Both the position numbers and the translations under genes were made by a program. Below the pieces are notes generated by a model that was not told where the DNA came from, ran no database searches, and saw only the letters and a list, made by a program, of their open reading frames with translations. A stretch of 64,000 nucleotides of DNA from Streptomyces sp. ICC1. Lineage in GTDB: Bacteria; Actinomycetota; Actinomycetes; Streptomycetales; Streptomycetaceae. The DNA lies in contig NZ_CP030287.1 in assembly GCF_003287935.1 (NCBI RefSeq), positions 868,001 through 932,000 of the forward strand, written 5' to 3'. Shown here in pieces: positions 19,752-32,233 of this stretch (positions are counted from its first letter, which is position 1; each line of letters starts with the position of its first letter).

Positions 19752-20747
19752 ATGACTGCTGCCGCCCCCGCTCCCGCATCCCGCCGCGTCCTGCTCGCCG
19801 CCCCGCGCGGCTACTGCGCGGGCGTGGACCGAGCCGTGATCGCTGTCGAGAAGGCCCTCGAGCAGTACGGTGCGCCGGTCTACGTCCGGCACGAGATCGT
19901 GCACAACAAGTACGTCGTCCAGACCCTGGAGAAGAAGGGCGCCATCTTCGTCGAGCGGACGGAGGAGGTGCCCGAGGGCTCCATCGTGATGTTCTCCGCG
20001 CACGGCGTGGCCCCCGTGGTGCACGAGGAGGCGGCGCGCGGCAAGCTCGCGACGATCGACGCGACCTGCCCGCTGGTCACCAAGGTGCACAAGGAAGCCA
20101 TCCGCTACGCGAACGAGGACTACGACATCCTCCTCATCGGCCACGAGGGCCACGAGGAGGTCATCGGCACCTCCGGCGAGGCCCCGGACCACATCACCCT
20201 CGTGGACGGCCCCGAGGACGTGGCGAAGGTCCAGGTCAGGGACGAGTCGAAGGTCGTCTGGCTGTCGCAGACCACGCTTTCGGTCGACGAGACGATGCAG
20301 ACGGTCGACGCGCTGAAGACCAAGTTCCCGCTGCTCGTCTCGCCGCCCAGCGACGACATCTGCTACGCCACCTCGAACCGCCAGGAGGCGGTCAAGGTGA
20401 TGGGCGCGGACTCCGACCTGGTCATCGTCGTCGGCTCCAAGAACTCCTCGAACTCCATCCGGCTGGTCGAGGTCGCCCTCGACGCGGGCGCGAAGGCCTC
20501 GTACCTCGTGGACTTCGCGAGCGAGATCGACGAGGCCTGGCTCGAGGGCGTCACCACCGTCGGTCTGACCTCGGGCGCCTCGGTGCCGGAGGTGCTGGTC
20601 GAGGAGGTCCTGGAGTGGCTCGCGCAGCGCGGCTACGCGGACGTCGAGCTCGTCAAGACGGCCGAGGAGTCGATCGTCTTCTCGCTGCCGAAGGAACTGC
20701 GCCGCGACCTGCGCGCCGAGGCCGCGGAGCTCGCCGCACGGAAGTAG
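19752..20747 (+). CDS. ispH: 4-hydroxy-3-methylbut-2-enyl diphosphate reductase
   Basis: IspH (LytB) converts HMBPP to IPP and DMAPP, the last step of the MEP isoprenoid pathway, using a [4Fe-4S] cluster. The three cluster Cys residues are in [12 protein letters not shown] (about 21), [11 protein letters not shown] (about 108) and [11 protein letters not shown] (about 205). The catalytic Glu sits in the conserved region near [10 protein letters not shown]. The 331-residue length is typical. ATG 19752 has GGAGCGC just upstream; ATG 19743 is also possible. Confidence 0.96.
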   Translation: MTAAAPAPASRRVLLAAPRGYCAGVDRAVIAVEKALEQYGAPVYVRHEIVHNKYVVQTLEKKGAIFVERTEEVPEGSIVMFSAHGVAPVVHEEAARGKLATIDATCPLVTKVHKEAIRYANEDYDILLIGHEGHEEVIGTSGEAPDHITLVDGPEDVAKVQVRDESKVVWLSQTTLSVDETMQTVDALKTKFPLLVSPPSDDICYATSNRQEAVKVMGADSDLVIVVGSKNSSNSIRLVEVALDAGAKASYLVDFASEIDEAWLEGVTTVGLTSGASVPEVLVEEVLEWLAQRGYADVELVKTAEESIVFSLPKELRRDLRAEAAELAARK

Positions 20748-20796
20748 CCCCGGCGCGGGCCGGGCGGGCCGCCGGGTCGTTTCGTACGGTGTGTGC

Positions 20797-21549
20797 ATGC
20801 AGATCTTCGGCGTGGACATCGGCGGTTCCGGGATCAAGGGCGCTCCCGTGGACCTGGACCGTGGCGACCTGGCGCAGGAGCGCCACAAAGTACTGACACC
20901 GCAGCCGGCCACCCCCGACGGGGTGGCCGGCTGCGTCGTCGAGGTGGTGCGCCACTTCGACTGGGACGGCCCGGTGGGGGTGACCTTCCCCGGGGTGGTC
21001 ACGGGCGGGGTGACCCGGTCGGCGGCCAACATGGACAAGGCCTGGGTCGGCGTCGACACGGCGGCCCTGCTCTCGGAGCGGCTGGACGGCCGGCCCGTCA
21101 CGGTCCTCAACGACGCGGACGCGGCCGGGGTCGCGGAGATGGCCTACGGGGCGGGGCGCGGGGTCGGCGGCACCGTCATCCTGCTCACGCTGGGCACGGG
21201 CATCGGCAGCGCGCTCTTCACGGACGGGCGGCTGGTGGCCAACACCGAGCTGGGGCACCTGGAGCTGAGGGGGCACGACGCGGAGACGCGGGCCTCGGTG
21301 AAGGCGAAGGAGGACGGGGACCTGACCTGGGAGCGCTGGGCGCACCGGGTGGGCAAGTACCTGGCGCACGTGGAGATGCTGTTCTCCCCGGACCTGTTCA
21401 TCATCGGCGGCGGCGTGAGCCGCAAGCCGGAGAAGTTCCTGCCGCTGATCGAGGGCGTCCGGGCGCGGATCGTCCCGGCGGAGCTGCAGAACAACGCGGG
21501 GATCGTGGGAGCGGCGATGGCGGCGCGGACGGCGTCGAAGGCGACGTAG
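20797..21549 (+). CDS. ppgK: Polyphosphate glucokinase
   Basis: PpgK phosphorylates glucose using inorganic polyphosphate (or ATP); it is an actinobacterial ROK-fold enzyme. The 250-residue protein starts [20 protein letters not shown], the phosphate-1 motif. It continues with [18 protein letters not shown] (catalytic Asp), the phosphate-2 motif [14 protein letters not shown], and the adenosine-type motif [14 protein letters not shown]. The ATG at 20797 gives the canonical N-terminus. Its last three codons (GCG ACG TAG) seed a short tandem repeat downstream. Confidence 0.95.
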   Translation: MQIFGVDIGGSGIKGAPVDLDRGDLAQERHKVLTPQPATPDGVAGCVVEVVRHFDWDGPVGVTFPGVVTGGVTRSAANMDKAWVGVDTAALLSERLDGRPVTVLNDADAAGVAEMAYGAGRGVGGTVILLTLGTGIGSALFTDGRLVANTELGHLELRGHDAETRASVKAKEDGDLTWERWAHRVGKYLAHVEMLFSPDLFIIGGGVSRKPEKFLPLIEGVRARIVPAELQNNAGIVGAAMAARTASKAT

Positions 21550-21622
21550 GGCCTGGGCGGCGGGGCCTGGCGACGCAGGGCCGCCTGGCGACGTAGGGCC
21601 GCCTGGCGACGTAGGGGCCTAG
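21541..21622. repeat. 18-bp tandem repeat across the ppgK stop
   Basis: The unit GCGACGTAGGGCCGCCTG occurs about three to four times with small changes (near 21541, 21570, 21588 and 21606). The first unit contains the final codons and stop of ppgK, and the last overlaps the stop of the convergent membrane gene. It looks like slippage expansion of a gene end. Confidence 0.8.
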
Positions 21623-22104
21623 GCGACGCGGCGGGGCATGCGCCGCCTGCCGATGAGCACGGCCTTGCGCACCACGACGATCAGGGCGGCGACGAGCGTC
21701 CCGGCGTACAGCCAGCCGGCGTGCAGGGACAGCGCGGACACCAGCCCCATCACCTCGCCCGCGAAGCCGCCGGAGCCGCCCGACACGGGCCACACTCCGG
21801 CGGCGAAGGCGATCGGGGCGGTGATCGGCGCGGTGATCAGGTCGGCGGGCCGCACCCACAGGGCGGTGGCGGCCGCCACCGGCAGGAAGAGCAGCCCGTA
21901 GGCGAAGAGCGAGGCATCGAAGAGCAGCCAGTCGAAGCCGCCGACCAGGAACATCGCGGCGCAGGCGAAGAGGCCGCCGCCGAGTCCGGTGAGCCGGGGC
22001 CGCGGCAGCCGGCGTACCGTCGGCCGCCCGGGGGCCGCTGCCTCCGGGGCCTTGGCGGCCCGCTCCGCTGGGTGACGTACCGTACGCGCCTTGTATCGCT
22101 CCAC
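21619..22104 (-). CDS. DUF6542-type membrane protein
   Basis: This 161-residue membrane protein has four hydrophobic helices (about 43-58, 65-85, 95-115 and 130-150) after a basic N-terminus ([18 protein letters not shown]). A small-residue loop [12 protein letters not shown] lies between helices. Streptomyces homologues in this ispH-ppgK-ychF neighbourhood are annotated DUF6542; the function is unknown. It is convergent with ppgK and divergent from ychF. Confidence 0.78.
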   Translation of the reverse strand: MERYKARTVRHPAERAAKAPEAAAPGRPTVRRLPRPRLTGLGGGLFACAAMFLVGGFDWLLFDASLFAYGLLFLPVAAATALWVRPADLITAPITAPIAFAAGVWPVSGGSGGFAGEVMGLVSALSLHAGWLYAGTLVAALIVVVRKAVLIGRRRMPRRVA

Positions 22105-22238
22105 CCCACAAAACTAGGCGGGGGGCCGCCGATAGCGTGCCCGGACACGCGTACATCCGGGCGCCCTCATCGGAAAGTAAACTGTCCGATGGCCCACTCC
22201 GGGCCGCCGCCCCCCTCCAGCTACGGGAAGTCGCCAAC

Positions 22239-23327
<1,089 letters not shown>

Positions 23328-23370
23328 TCGAGTCGCCGCTGCAAGCTAGGTGATTGTCGAGCTTGCAGGT

Positions 23371-23408
23371 CGGAAGGGGTCGGACTCCGATGAGTCCGAC
23401 CCCTTCCG
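23371..23408. terminator. Terminator hairpin downstream of ychF
   Basis: CGGAAGGGGTCGGACTC (23371-23387) pairs perfectly with 23392-23408 across loop CGAT. It serves ychF and the convergent remnant gene. Its right arm's GAGTCCGACCCCTTC recurs at about 25626-25640. Confidence 0.85.
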
Positions 23409-23412
23409 CATT

Positions 23413-23691
23413 TCAGCCGCTTCGGGGCTGCGTGAGCTTGTCGAGGTCCAGGCTGACCTGGAAGGGCACCAGGCGTTGGAGGGTGCCCCGGAAGATCCCG
23501 GCGAGGAGCTTTACTGTGCGATCGCGATGGGCGGACTCGGGGGAGACGACCTCGATGACGAGCTGGACGTCCTCCGGTGCGAACCAGGTGCGGTCACCGT
23601 CGAAGTCGGCCCGGTCCGGGGGCGCGGCCAGTGGCCGGGTTTGGGGCCGGCCGGGCCCGCGGTGACGGTCAGCGGGCCAGGGGCCGTGCAC
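23413..23691 (-). pseudogene. Uma2-family nuclease remnant
   Basis: The frame contains DFDGDRTWFAPEDVQLVIEV and VSPESAHRDRTVK, the core of Uma2 (DUF820) PD-(D/E)xK-fold proteins, followed directly by a C-terminal tail (PFQVSLDLDKLTQPR). The family is normally about 180-190 residues. The first third and a central segment (after DRTVK, where a tyrosine- and glycine-rich stretch is expected) are missing. I read it as a decayed gene. The identification is by motif memory only. Confidence 0.55.
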
Positions 23692-23751
23692 GGTCGTCGG
23701 CGGGCTCGCCGCGGCCTTCGGCCGCTTTCCCGCGGGGCGGTCGGGCCCTGG

Positions 23752-24387
23752 TCAGATCGTGACCGGGCCGTGGGCGGTGGCGAACTCGACCGAGACCAGG
23801 CCCGGTTCCTCATCCTCGACCCAGGTGACGTCGATCTGGTCGAGGGGGTGGTCGGCCGGTTCGCCGAGGAATTCGGCGATGGAGGCGGCGTCGCCGGCGA
23901 TGGAGACCCCGTGGATGGTGCTGGAGGTGCGCGGGTCGGCGCTCGGGCGCTCCTCGATGGGGACCGACCACTGAAGGAAGTAGGGCAGTTGCGGGTCCTC
24001 CAGCAGTTCCAGGAGGCCGATCTGCTTCCACCTCAGGTCGAACCCGTCGGGACGGACACGATGGCCCTCGGCCGAGGTGCGGCCGAGGCGGGCCTCGACC
24101 GGGGCGATGTCGTCGACGGAGACCACCCAGCCGAGCCAGCCGCCGCCCTCGGCGGCGCGGCGCGCGACCGCCTGGCCGAAGGGTGCGCGGTCGGCGGCGG
24201 GGTGGTCGAGTGTGGTGACGACCTCGACGTAGGTGCCGCCGCTCAGCGGGAGAATGAAATTGCGGGTGCCGAATCGTGGGTGCACGCCCCCGTCGACGAA
24301 CCCGGCGCCGAGCGCCGATCCGATCCACTGGACGGTCGAGACGAAGCTGTCGCGGGCCACCGCATAGGACACGTGATCAAGTCGCAC
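23752..24387 (-). CDS. VOC / glyoxalase-like domain protein
   Basis: This 211-residue protein is of the glyoxalase-like (VOC) superfamily. It begins VRLDHVSYAVARDSFV and continues with HPRFGTRNFILPLSGGTYVE and VEVVTTLDHPA, then a second half with QLPYFLQWSVP. The His in LDHVSYA and the Glu in YVEVV are candidate metal ligands. The substrate is unknown. The GTG at 24387 gives the usual MRLDHV start. The 228 bases upstream, to 24615, hold no gene I can support. Confidence 0.78.
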   Translation of the reverse strand: MRLDHVSYAVARDSFVSTVQWIGSALGAGFVDGGVHPRFGTRNFILPLSGGTYVEVVTTLDHPAADRAPFGQAVARRAAEGGGWLGWVVSVDDIAPVEARLGRTSAEGHRVRPDGFDLRWKQIGLLELLEDPQLPYFLQWSVPIEERPSADPRTSSTIHGVSIAGDAASIAEFLGEPADHPLDQIDVTWVEDEEPGLVSVEFATAHGPVTI

Positions 24388-24615
24388 GGCGCCATCATCA
24401 CCCGACAACCCGCACAAATCCCGACGCCACGCCCGCCGTCCCGGCCGCGTCCGCCGTGGATTCAGCCGTGGAGCGGATCGATCATCGTCATCCCGGCGGG
24501 GAGGCCCGGTCGAAGCCAGGCAGCAGCGCTGCCGCCTCGTCGAGGCCCACGACTGCCCCAGGCGGGCGGTGAGCGGGGGTGTGACCGGGGTGCGGGCGCC
24601 GAGTTCGGTCAGGGC

Positions 24616-25003
24616 TCAGCGGATGCCGACGGGCTCGCTCCAGTCCGGTGGGGTCGCCCGTTCCAGGCAGGCGCGGTCGGCGCGGCGCGGCGCGGCGCGG
24701 CGCAGGGATTCGACCGCGCCGTCGATCTCCAGGTTCCCCAGGGCGACCGCCGCCCATTCCCTGACGGTGGGCTCGTCGTCCTCCAGGAGGGCGATGAGGG
24801 CGGGGCCGTAGCGTGGGTCGGCCACCTCCTCGAAGACCTCGATGGCGGTCAGTCGGCCGAAGCGGCCCAGGGCGGGCGGCCCGTCGGCGATCGCGAGGGT
24901 CGCGCCCCCGCCGATGGCCACCAGCCGCGCGCGGGCGCCGTACGAGGCGTCGTCGTCACCGTCGAGCTGTTGGACGAGTGCCTCGATGGACGGGGAACGT
25001 CAT
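24616..25003 (-). pseudogene. HEAT-repeat protein, frameshifted near its start
   Basis: The frame ending at 24616 encodes HEAT-like repeats: EALVQQLDGDDDASYGARAR, then PRYGPALIALLEDDEPTVRE and WAAVALGNLEIDGAVESLRR. No start codon exists for it upstream. However, the ATG at 25003 overlaps the upstream gene's stop as ATGA. Deleting one C from the CCCC run at about 24993-24996 would give MTFPSIEALVQQLDG and restore the frame. So this is a translationally coupled gene broken by a one-base insertion, real or a homopolymer error. Confidence 0.65.
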
Positions 25004-25395
25004 GACGCTGCCGGTTGGTCGCGGCGCCAGAAGGTGGGGAGCCACCAGCAGAGCACCGAGCGGTCATCGGGCCACGGGGCGCGGTCCTCGGCTTCCCAGT
25101 CCTCGAAGGAGTCGCGCGTCAGGTCGATGGGGCGCCAGGCAGGATCGAGCGGCTCGTCCTCGGCCGGAGGGCGGACGTACTGCCGGCCGTGCTGGTCGCA
25201 GGCGCCGAAGTCCTGGTAGTTGAGCTGGGCCTCGATCAGGGAGATCTTGTTCGCTCCGCCGTCCATGGTCGGCCAGCGGAACTGGACCCCGTCGTCCTCC
25301 CAGGAGCAGACGGGGCAGATCTCGTAGGAGCCGGGCACGGCGTCGAGCACGCGGTGTCCGCAGCAGGGGCAGGGACAGGGGTAGCGGTGGCTCAC
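25000..25395 (-). CDS. CPCC family cysteine-rich protein
   Basis: This is a protein of about 131 residues with a paired Cys cluster: CPCPCCGHRVLDAVPGSYEI followed by CPVCSWEDDGVQ. It is typical of the CPCC domain, a presumed zinc ribbon. The remainder (ISLIEAQLNYQDFGACDQHG, PLDPAWRPIDL) follows the family pattern. The function is unknown; members often sit in accessory or immunity loci. The GTG at 25395 places the Cys motif near the N-terminus. The frame is open further upstream, to 25593, but that part looks non-coding. It is coupled to the broken HEAT gene by an ATGA overlap. Confidence 0.72.
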   Translation of the reverse strand: MSHRYPCPCPCCGHRVLDAVPGSYEICPVCSWEDDGVQFRWPTMDGGANKISLIEAQLNYQDFGACDQHGRQYVRPPAEDEPLDPAWRPIDLTRDSFEDWEAEDRAPWPDDRSVLCWWLPTFWRRDQPAAS

Positions 25396-25692
25396 CTGCG
25401 CAGTCTTGTTTACGGTCCGGCCGGAGTGCCATGGATTTCCGTGCCTCGGCACACCCGGCCAGTCCGCAGGACACTCGTAAACAGCCATCGGGAGCCACCG
25501 CACGTTAACGGACAAATGGCTGTTCAGGGCCCTGTGCGGGGCACCGCCGCAGGGCAGGGGCGGGGCGCAGGCATTCGGTCCCTGACGTGGCAAACATGCA
25601 GGTCAGGACGGGTTGCGCTCTGTCGAGTCCGACCCCTTCGTCGTGACCGTGCTGGATTGGTGCCGGATATTCTGACGTGGGGTCAGCGGCAA

Positions 25693-25956
25693 TCAGGTCT
25701 CGTAGACGGTGGACCGGTGTCCCACGTGAACGATCCAGACCACCAGCTCTCCGTTGTCGATCGTGTAGACGACGCGGTAGTCGCCGACGCGCAGACGGCG
25801 GCGCTCGGGCTGGGACACGAGGGCGGTGGTGTTGAAGCCGAGGGGGTCGGTCTCCAGTTCGGTCAGCTTGGCCAGGATGCGCAGCGCCGTGTCGCGGGGG
25901 ATCTTCCGAAGCTCGGCCTGTGCCTCGGGGCGGAAGACGGTTCGGTACTCACTCAC
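25693..25956 (-). CDS. RelE/ParE-family toxin
   Basis: This 87-residue toxin has the RelE fold. The N-terminal helix is VFRPEAQAELRKIPRDTALR, and the core is RRLRVGDYRVVYTIDNGELV followed by VWIVHVGHRSTVYE. Basic residues typical of ribosome-dependent mRNA interferases (RRLRVGDYR, HRSTVY) are present. It overlaps the antitoxin gene by 8 bases, so the two are co-translated. The 297 bases between this gene and the CPCC gene (25396-25692) hold nothing I can support. Confidence 0.9.
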   Translation of the reverse strand: MSEYRTVFRPEAQAELRKIPRDTALRILAKLTELETDPLGFNTTALVSQPERRRLRVGDYRVVYTIDNGELVVWIVHVGHRSTVYET

Positions 25957-26218
25957 CGCGTGCCAGCGTCTCCCTCATGATGTCCTCGATCGGGATGCCG
26001 GGCGCGGGGTTGGCCATGCGCTCGTCGATGATCCGGTTGATCTCGCGCTCTTCCCATTCCTGGTACTTGCGCAGCACCGCGATGGAGACGACGGCGGCCA
26101 CTTCCTTGCCCCGGCGCGTGATCACCGTGGGTACGTCGTCACGGTCGGCGCGCTCCACGACCTCGGCCAGGTGTGCGCGTACGTCGCGGATGGACTCTAT
26201 GGGTAGCGGCTGCGTCAT
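25949..26218 (-). CDS. Phd/YefM-family antitoxin
   Basis: This is an antitoxin of about 89 residues. Its N-terminal DNA-binding domain has ESIRDVRAHLAEVVERADRD and VPTVITRRGKEVAAVVS, the Phd/YefM hallmark. The C-terminal acidic/helical tail (YQEWEEREINRIIDER) should wrap the toxin. I use the ATG at 26218; 12 codons upstream are open but would overlap the presumed operator. It is first in the two-gene operon and probably represses it through the palindrome at 26244-26253. Confidence 0.9.
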   Translation of the reverse strand: MTQPLPIESIRDVRAHLAEVVERADRDDVPTVITRRGKEVAAVVSIAVLRKYQEWEEREINRIIDERMANPAPGIPIEDIMRETLARGE

Positions 26219-26243
26219 GCGCACAAGCGTACCGAGTGTCCCA

Positions 26244-26253
26244 TGTGTACACA
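26244..26253. promoter_or_regulatory. Candidate operator of the toxin-antitoxin operon
   Basis: TGTGTACACA is a perfect 10-base palindrome 26-35 bases upstream of the antitoxin start. Phd/YefM antitoxins bind short palindromes of the TGTACA type, which this contains. Confidence 0.6.
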
Positions 26254-26402
26254 ACGTCTGGGGATCTGTGCCGGCCCATCGATGGTGCTGGAGAGGTGCC
26301 TACCGTGCTGGATCTGTGCTGGATGCGATCACTGGGAGCCGCGTTTTTTGCAGGTGGGAGCCCTGCACTCGATGTTCCGCTTCAACGTCTGACGCGTGAC
26401 GT

Positions 26403-26442
26403 GCCCACGGGGCCCGGTTCTTCGGAGTCGGGCCCCGTGGGC
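26403..26442. terminator. Hairpin, possibly the displaced ychF terminator
   Basis: GCCCACGGGGCCCG (26403-26416) pairs perfectly with 26429-26442 around a 12-base loop. It follows the duplicated ychF end by 10 bases and also faces the end of the minus-strand operon at 26459. Confidence 0.8.
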
Positions 26443-26458
26443 TTACCTGCTTGCCGGA

Positions 26459-27558
26459 TCAGCTTTCGTCCTCGTCCTTGTCTTCGCCAGCGCCAGTGCC
26501 GTCGCCCTGGTCGGGCGTCGGGAGGAGGGTTCGTCTGATCTCGTCGGCGGCCTCGTACAGCTCGGCCATCTCCAAGCTCATCACGACACGGTTCACGAGC
26601 ACCGTGTACTCGTCCATGTCCGGCTTCACGCCCACCGCCGCCAGCAGCAGAACCAGCCGGTCTGCGGCCCCGACCTCCGCCTCGCGGTCGAGCGGCCCTG
26701 CTCCCGGGCCGGGGTCGTCCCACAGCGGGCGACCGCCGACGGCCGCTTCGCTCCGCGCGCCCACGGGTGGGACGAGCAGGTGACGGAAGAGTTCGGGCAC
26801 CTCCTCGTCGTTGGCGGCCGCGGCGATCTGGGCGAGCGGTCCGATCATGTCGACCGCCTTCTCGATCTCGTTCTCGTGCCGGGCGAGCCACCAGACCACC
26901 GCACTGCCCGCGCTCTGGAGCACGTCGTCACCGAGGTAGCGCCGCTTGTTGCGTTCGTGTTGGCGCTCGTGCTCCCAGATCTCCTCGTCCTTGCGCAGGT
27001 CACTCAGCTTCCGCAGGCGCTCGCGGTCGGCGGGGGCGAGCGTCAGCGTCGCTTCGGCCGCCATGGCCATCACCCGTCCGTTCCGGTCGGGGAGCGGGAC
27101 GCTCAGCTCTCCTTCCAGGAAGAACCGCGCGAAGCTCGCCCGGCCCGGCTGCTCGCGACGGACGATCTCCAGGGCCCGGCTGACGACCGCGGACACGGCG
27201 AGAGCCGGGGAGGCGCCGTCGGACCGGCCGGTGTGGTCGGGGACCGGCCGCCACCACACGGTGGCCGAGAAGAGGAAGTCGTAGCCGTCCACGGCGCTCG
27301 GCAGCGCCGCGTCGATCACCCGCGTCTCCTGGTACGGCTGCTCCGTGGGCGCTAAGGGCGGCGCGGGCTCCCCGGTCCGGGACGGATCGGCGGGCGGGTG
27401 GCCGCCCCCGAGGAACGTCAGCGCGAGCAGCAGCGAGCCCGAGGTCGTGCCCATGGACATGAAGCCCCACAGCCACGCCGACCAATGCAGGAGGTTGCCG
27501 AGCACAGCCGGTGCGAGGCCGCAGAGAGCGACGAGCAGCAGGCTGGGAGAGCGGAGTC

Positions 27559-27562
<4 letters not shown>
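26459..27562 (-). CDS. Two-helix membrane protein of the TIR operon
   Basis: This is a 367-residue protein I cannot assign. Two hydrophobic segments near the N-terminus (about 8-27 and 34-54) anchor it. Next come a linker rich in Pro, a beta-rich region (VDGYDFLFSATVWWRPVPD), and a charged coiled-coil stretch (LRKDEEIWEHERQHERNKRR). This is followed by YLGDDVLQSAGSAVVWWLAR and an acidic tail (AGEDKDEDES). The order of a membrane anchor, beta domain and coiled coil is loosely like SPFH/band-7 proteins, which is only an inference. Its ATG overlaps the stop of the upstream gene (ATGA). It is the last gene of the TIR–P-loop–membrane operon. Confidence 0.75.
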
Positions 27563-29588
<2,026 letters not shown>

Positions 29589-29592
<4 letters not shown>

Positions 29593-30380
29593 CGTTGGTC
29601 GTCCGAGGGCCGGCGTTCGCGCTCGAAGCGCTGGTGGACCGTACCGCTGTTGTCGCCCGCGGTGAACTGCACCCCGGTGTTGTCGCCCTCGAAGTGGGGG
29701 GCGTTGTACTGGGGCCCCGGACCGGTGTTCACCGGCCCCTGCGGCTCGTTGACGAAGGTGCCGAGGTCGCCGTTGAGGTTTCCGATGCCGCCGCGCACGC
29801 GTTGCTCGACGTCGCGCGCCCGCATCCTGGTGTGCCCCGCGTCCTTGGCCGACCCCTTGCGGGACTTCGTTTCCGCCCTGTCGCGCGCCGCGGGGGCGTC
29901 GCGGTCCGCCTCACCCAGCTTGGGCAGCTGCCGGGCCAGGCGGTCGCCGAGCACCGCCAGGTCCGCGTCGCTGTTGCGGTGGTCGAAGCGCTTGTACTGG
30001 CAGTCCGCCAGCTCACGCAGGTCTTCCGGGAGGCCGGCGCGGTCGATCCGCGTGGTCCTCCCGACGAGCACGGGGATGACCACGACTCCGCGGTCGAGCA
30101 CGGTCCGGATCTCGCGGCGGGTCCAGTCCTGCTCGGCTTCGATGGCGGGGCGGCCGTCGGGCCCCAGGACCTTCGCCCAGCGCGGGCCGATCACCGCGAT
30201 GAGCGCGTCGCACTTCTCCACCGCCCCGTCCAGTTCCGCCGGGAAGCGGTGTCCGAGCTCGATCGAACTGCTGGCGAAGAAGATGTGCTCGCGGCCGAAC
30301 CGCCGGACGAGCTCCCGGGCGATCAGGGTCGCGGCGGATTCCTCGTCGCCTGTGCGGTAGTTGATGAAGACGTCGGACAT
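29589..30380 (-). CDS. TIR-domain protein with C-terminal Gly/Asn-rich motif
   Basis: This 263-residue protein has an N-terminal TIR domain (about 1-150): MSDVFINYRTGDEESAATLI, IFFASSSIELGHRFPAELDG, CDALIAVIGPRWAKVLG, DWTRREIRTVLDRGVVVIPV. Bacterial TIR domains commonly cleave NAD+ or make signalling nucleotides from it; candidate acidic residues are in SIELGHRF and DWTRREI. After a basic linker (about 165-200), the tail carries GPVNTGPGPQY and GDNTGVQFTAGDNSGTVHQ. The first motif is shared with the next gene's protein. I infer an effector joined to its partner by homotypic motif contact. AAGGGA lies upstream of the ATG at 30380. Its stop overlaps the next start by ATGA. Confidence 0.9.
29706..29735. 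repeat. 30-bp direct repeat encoding GPVNxGPGPQY, copy 2
   Basis: This is the copy inside the TIR gene, partner of 29521-29550. In the protein it is followed by further Gly/Asn-rich short repeats (GDNTGVQFTAGDNSGTV). Confidence 0.9.
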
Positions 30381-30582
30381 GCCGAATCCCTTCGTCAGAG
30401 GAACAGAGGGTGGAGATGGGGGCCTCGTGGTGGCATGGCGCAGCCATCGGAGGCGTACGGAGGAGGGCGCGCCGCCCGGCGGGTCACTGGGCGCGGGCAG
30501 CCTGAACGCAGGTCCCGACGGACCGGGAGCGGGGATCCGGCGAGCCGGGCGGCTCGAGCCGGTGTCGGTCGTGGAGCGGCTG

Positions 30583-31848
<1,266 letters not shown>

Positions 31849-32233
31849 CGTCAACCTCCCCTTGAACAGTGACCGCGAGAGCCGTCCGCCCTCACGGGGA
31901 GCCGCCATCCGACGATCGCCGGGCGACACGAACCCGACGGCGAACACCCGCTGTGACGACGCCGTTTCGCTTCGCATTCGAGAGCGAGTCTGGCACGACG
32001 CGAGCCTGGAGAATCGGGGTTCGGCGGGGTTGCCCGTTGCCTCTTTCGTTCTCCCTTGTTCCCCGTCCGTTCCTTGGAGTGACCGAGGTCGAGCGTGATC
32101 GGGACAAAAGTGATCGGGAATGGTGGGGCGCTTGCGCGATCGCCCGGGTGCGGTCGTGGGCGGTGATCGACATAGGCTGCACGGCGAGGGCGCGATCGAG
32201 TAAGAGGAAAGCCGGGTAGGGAAGTTGAATCGC
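31849..32233. other. Intergenic region between divergent genes
   Basis: These 385 bases separate the XRE gene (minus) from the lipoprotein gene (plus). They should hold both promoters. The composition is somewhat richer in A/T than the coding DNA. I see no supported open frame, RNA structure or clear -10/-35 pair. Confidence 0.5.

Noticed and set aside
16913..20896. A very long open frame (over 1300 codons) on the plus strand across xseA, the APC permease and ispH
   Set aside because: It is the antisense shadow of well-recognised genes. Its translation is Arg/Gly/His-rich with no domain. Such frames are common in GC-rich DNA.
24388..24615. A possible extra gene on the minus strand (AVVGLDEAAALLPGFDRASP)
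   Set aside because: The frame has no convincing start, ribosome site or recognisable domain; it may be a remnant only.
25396..25593. A longer CPCC protein starting at 25593
   Set aside because: The upstream 66 residues are uneven in composition and not typical of the family. The Cys motif is expected near the N-terminus.
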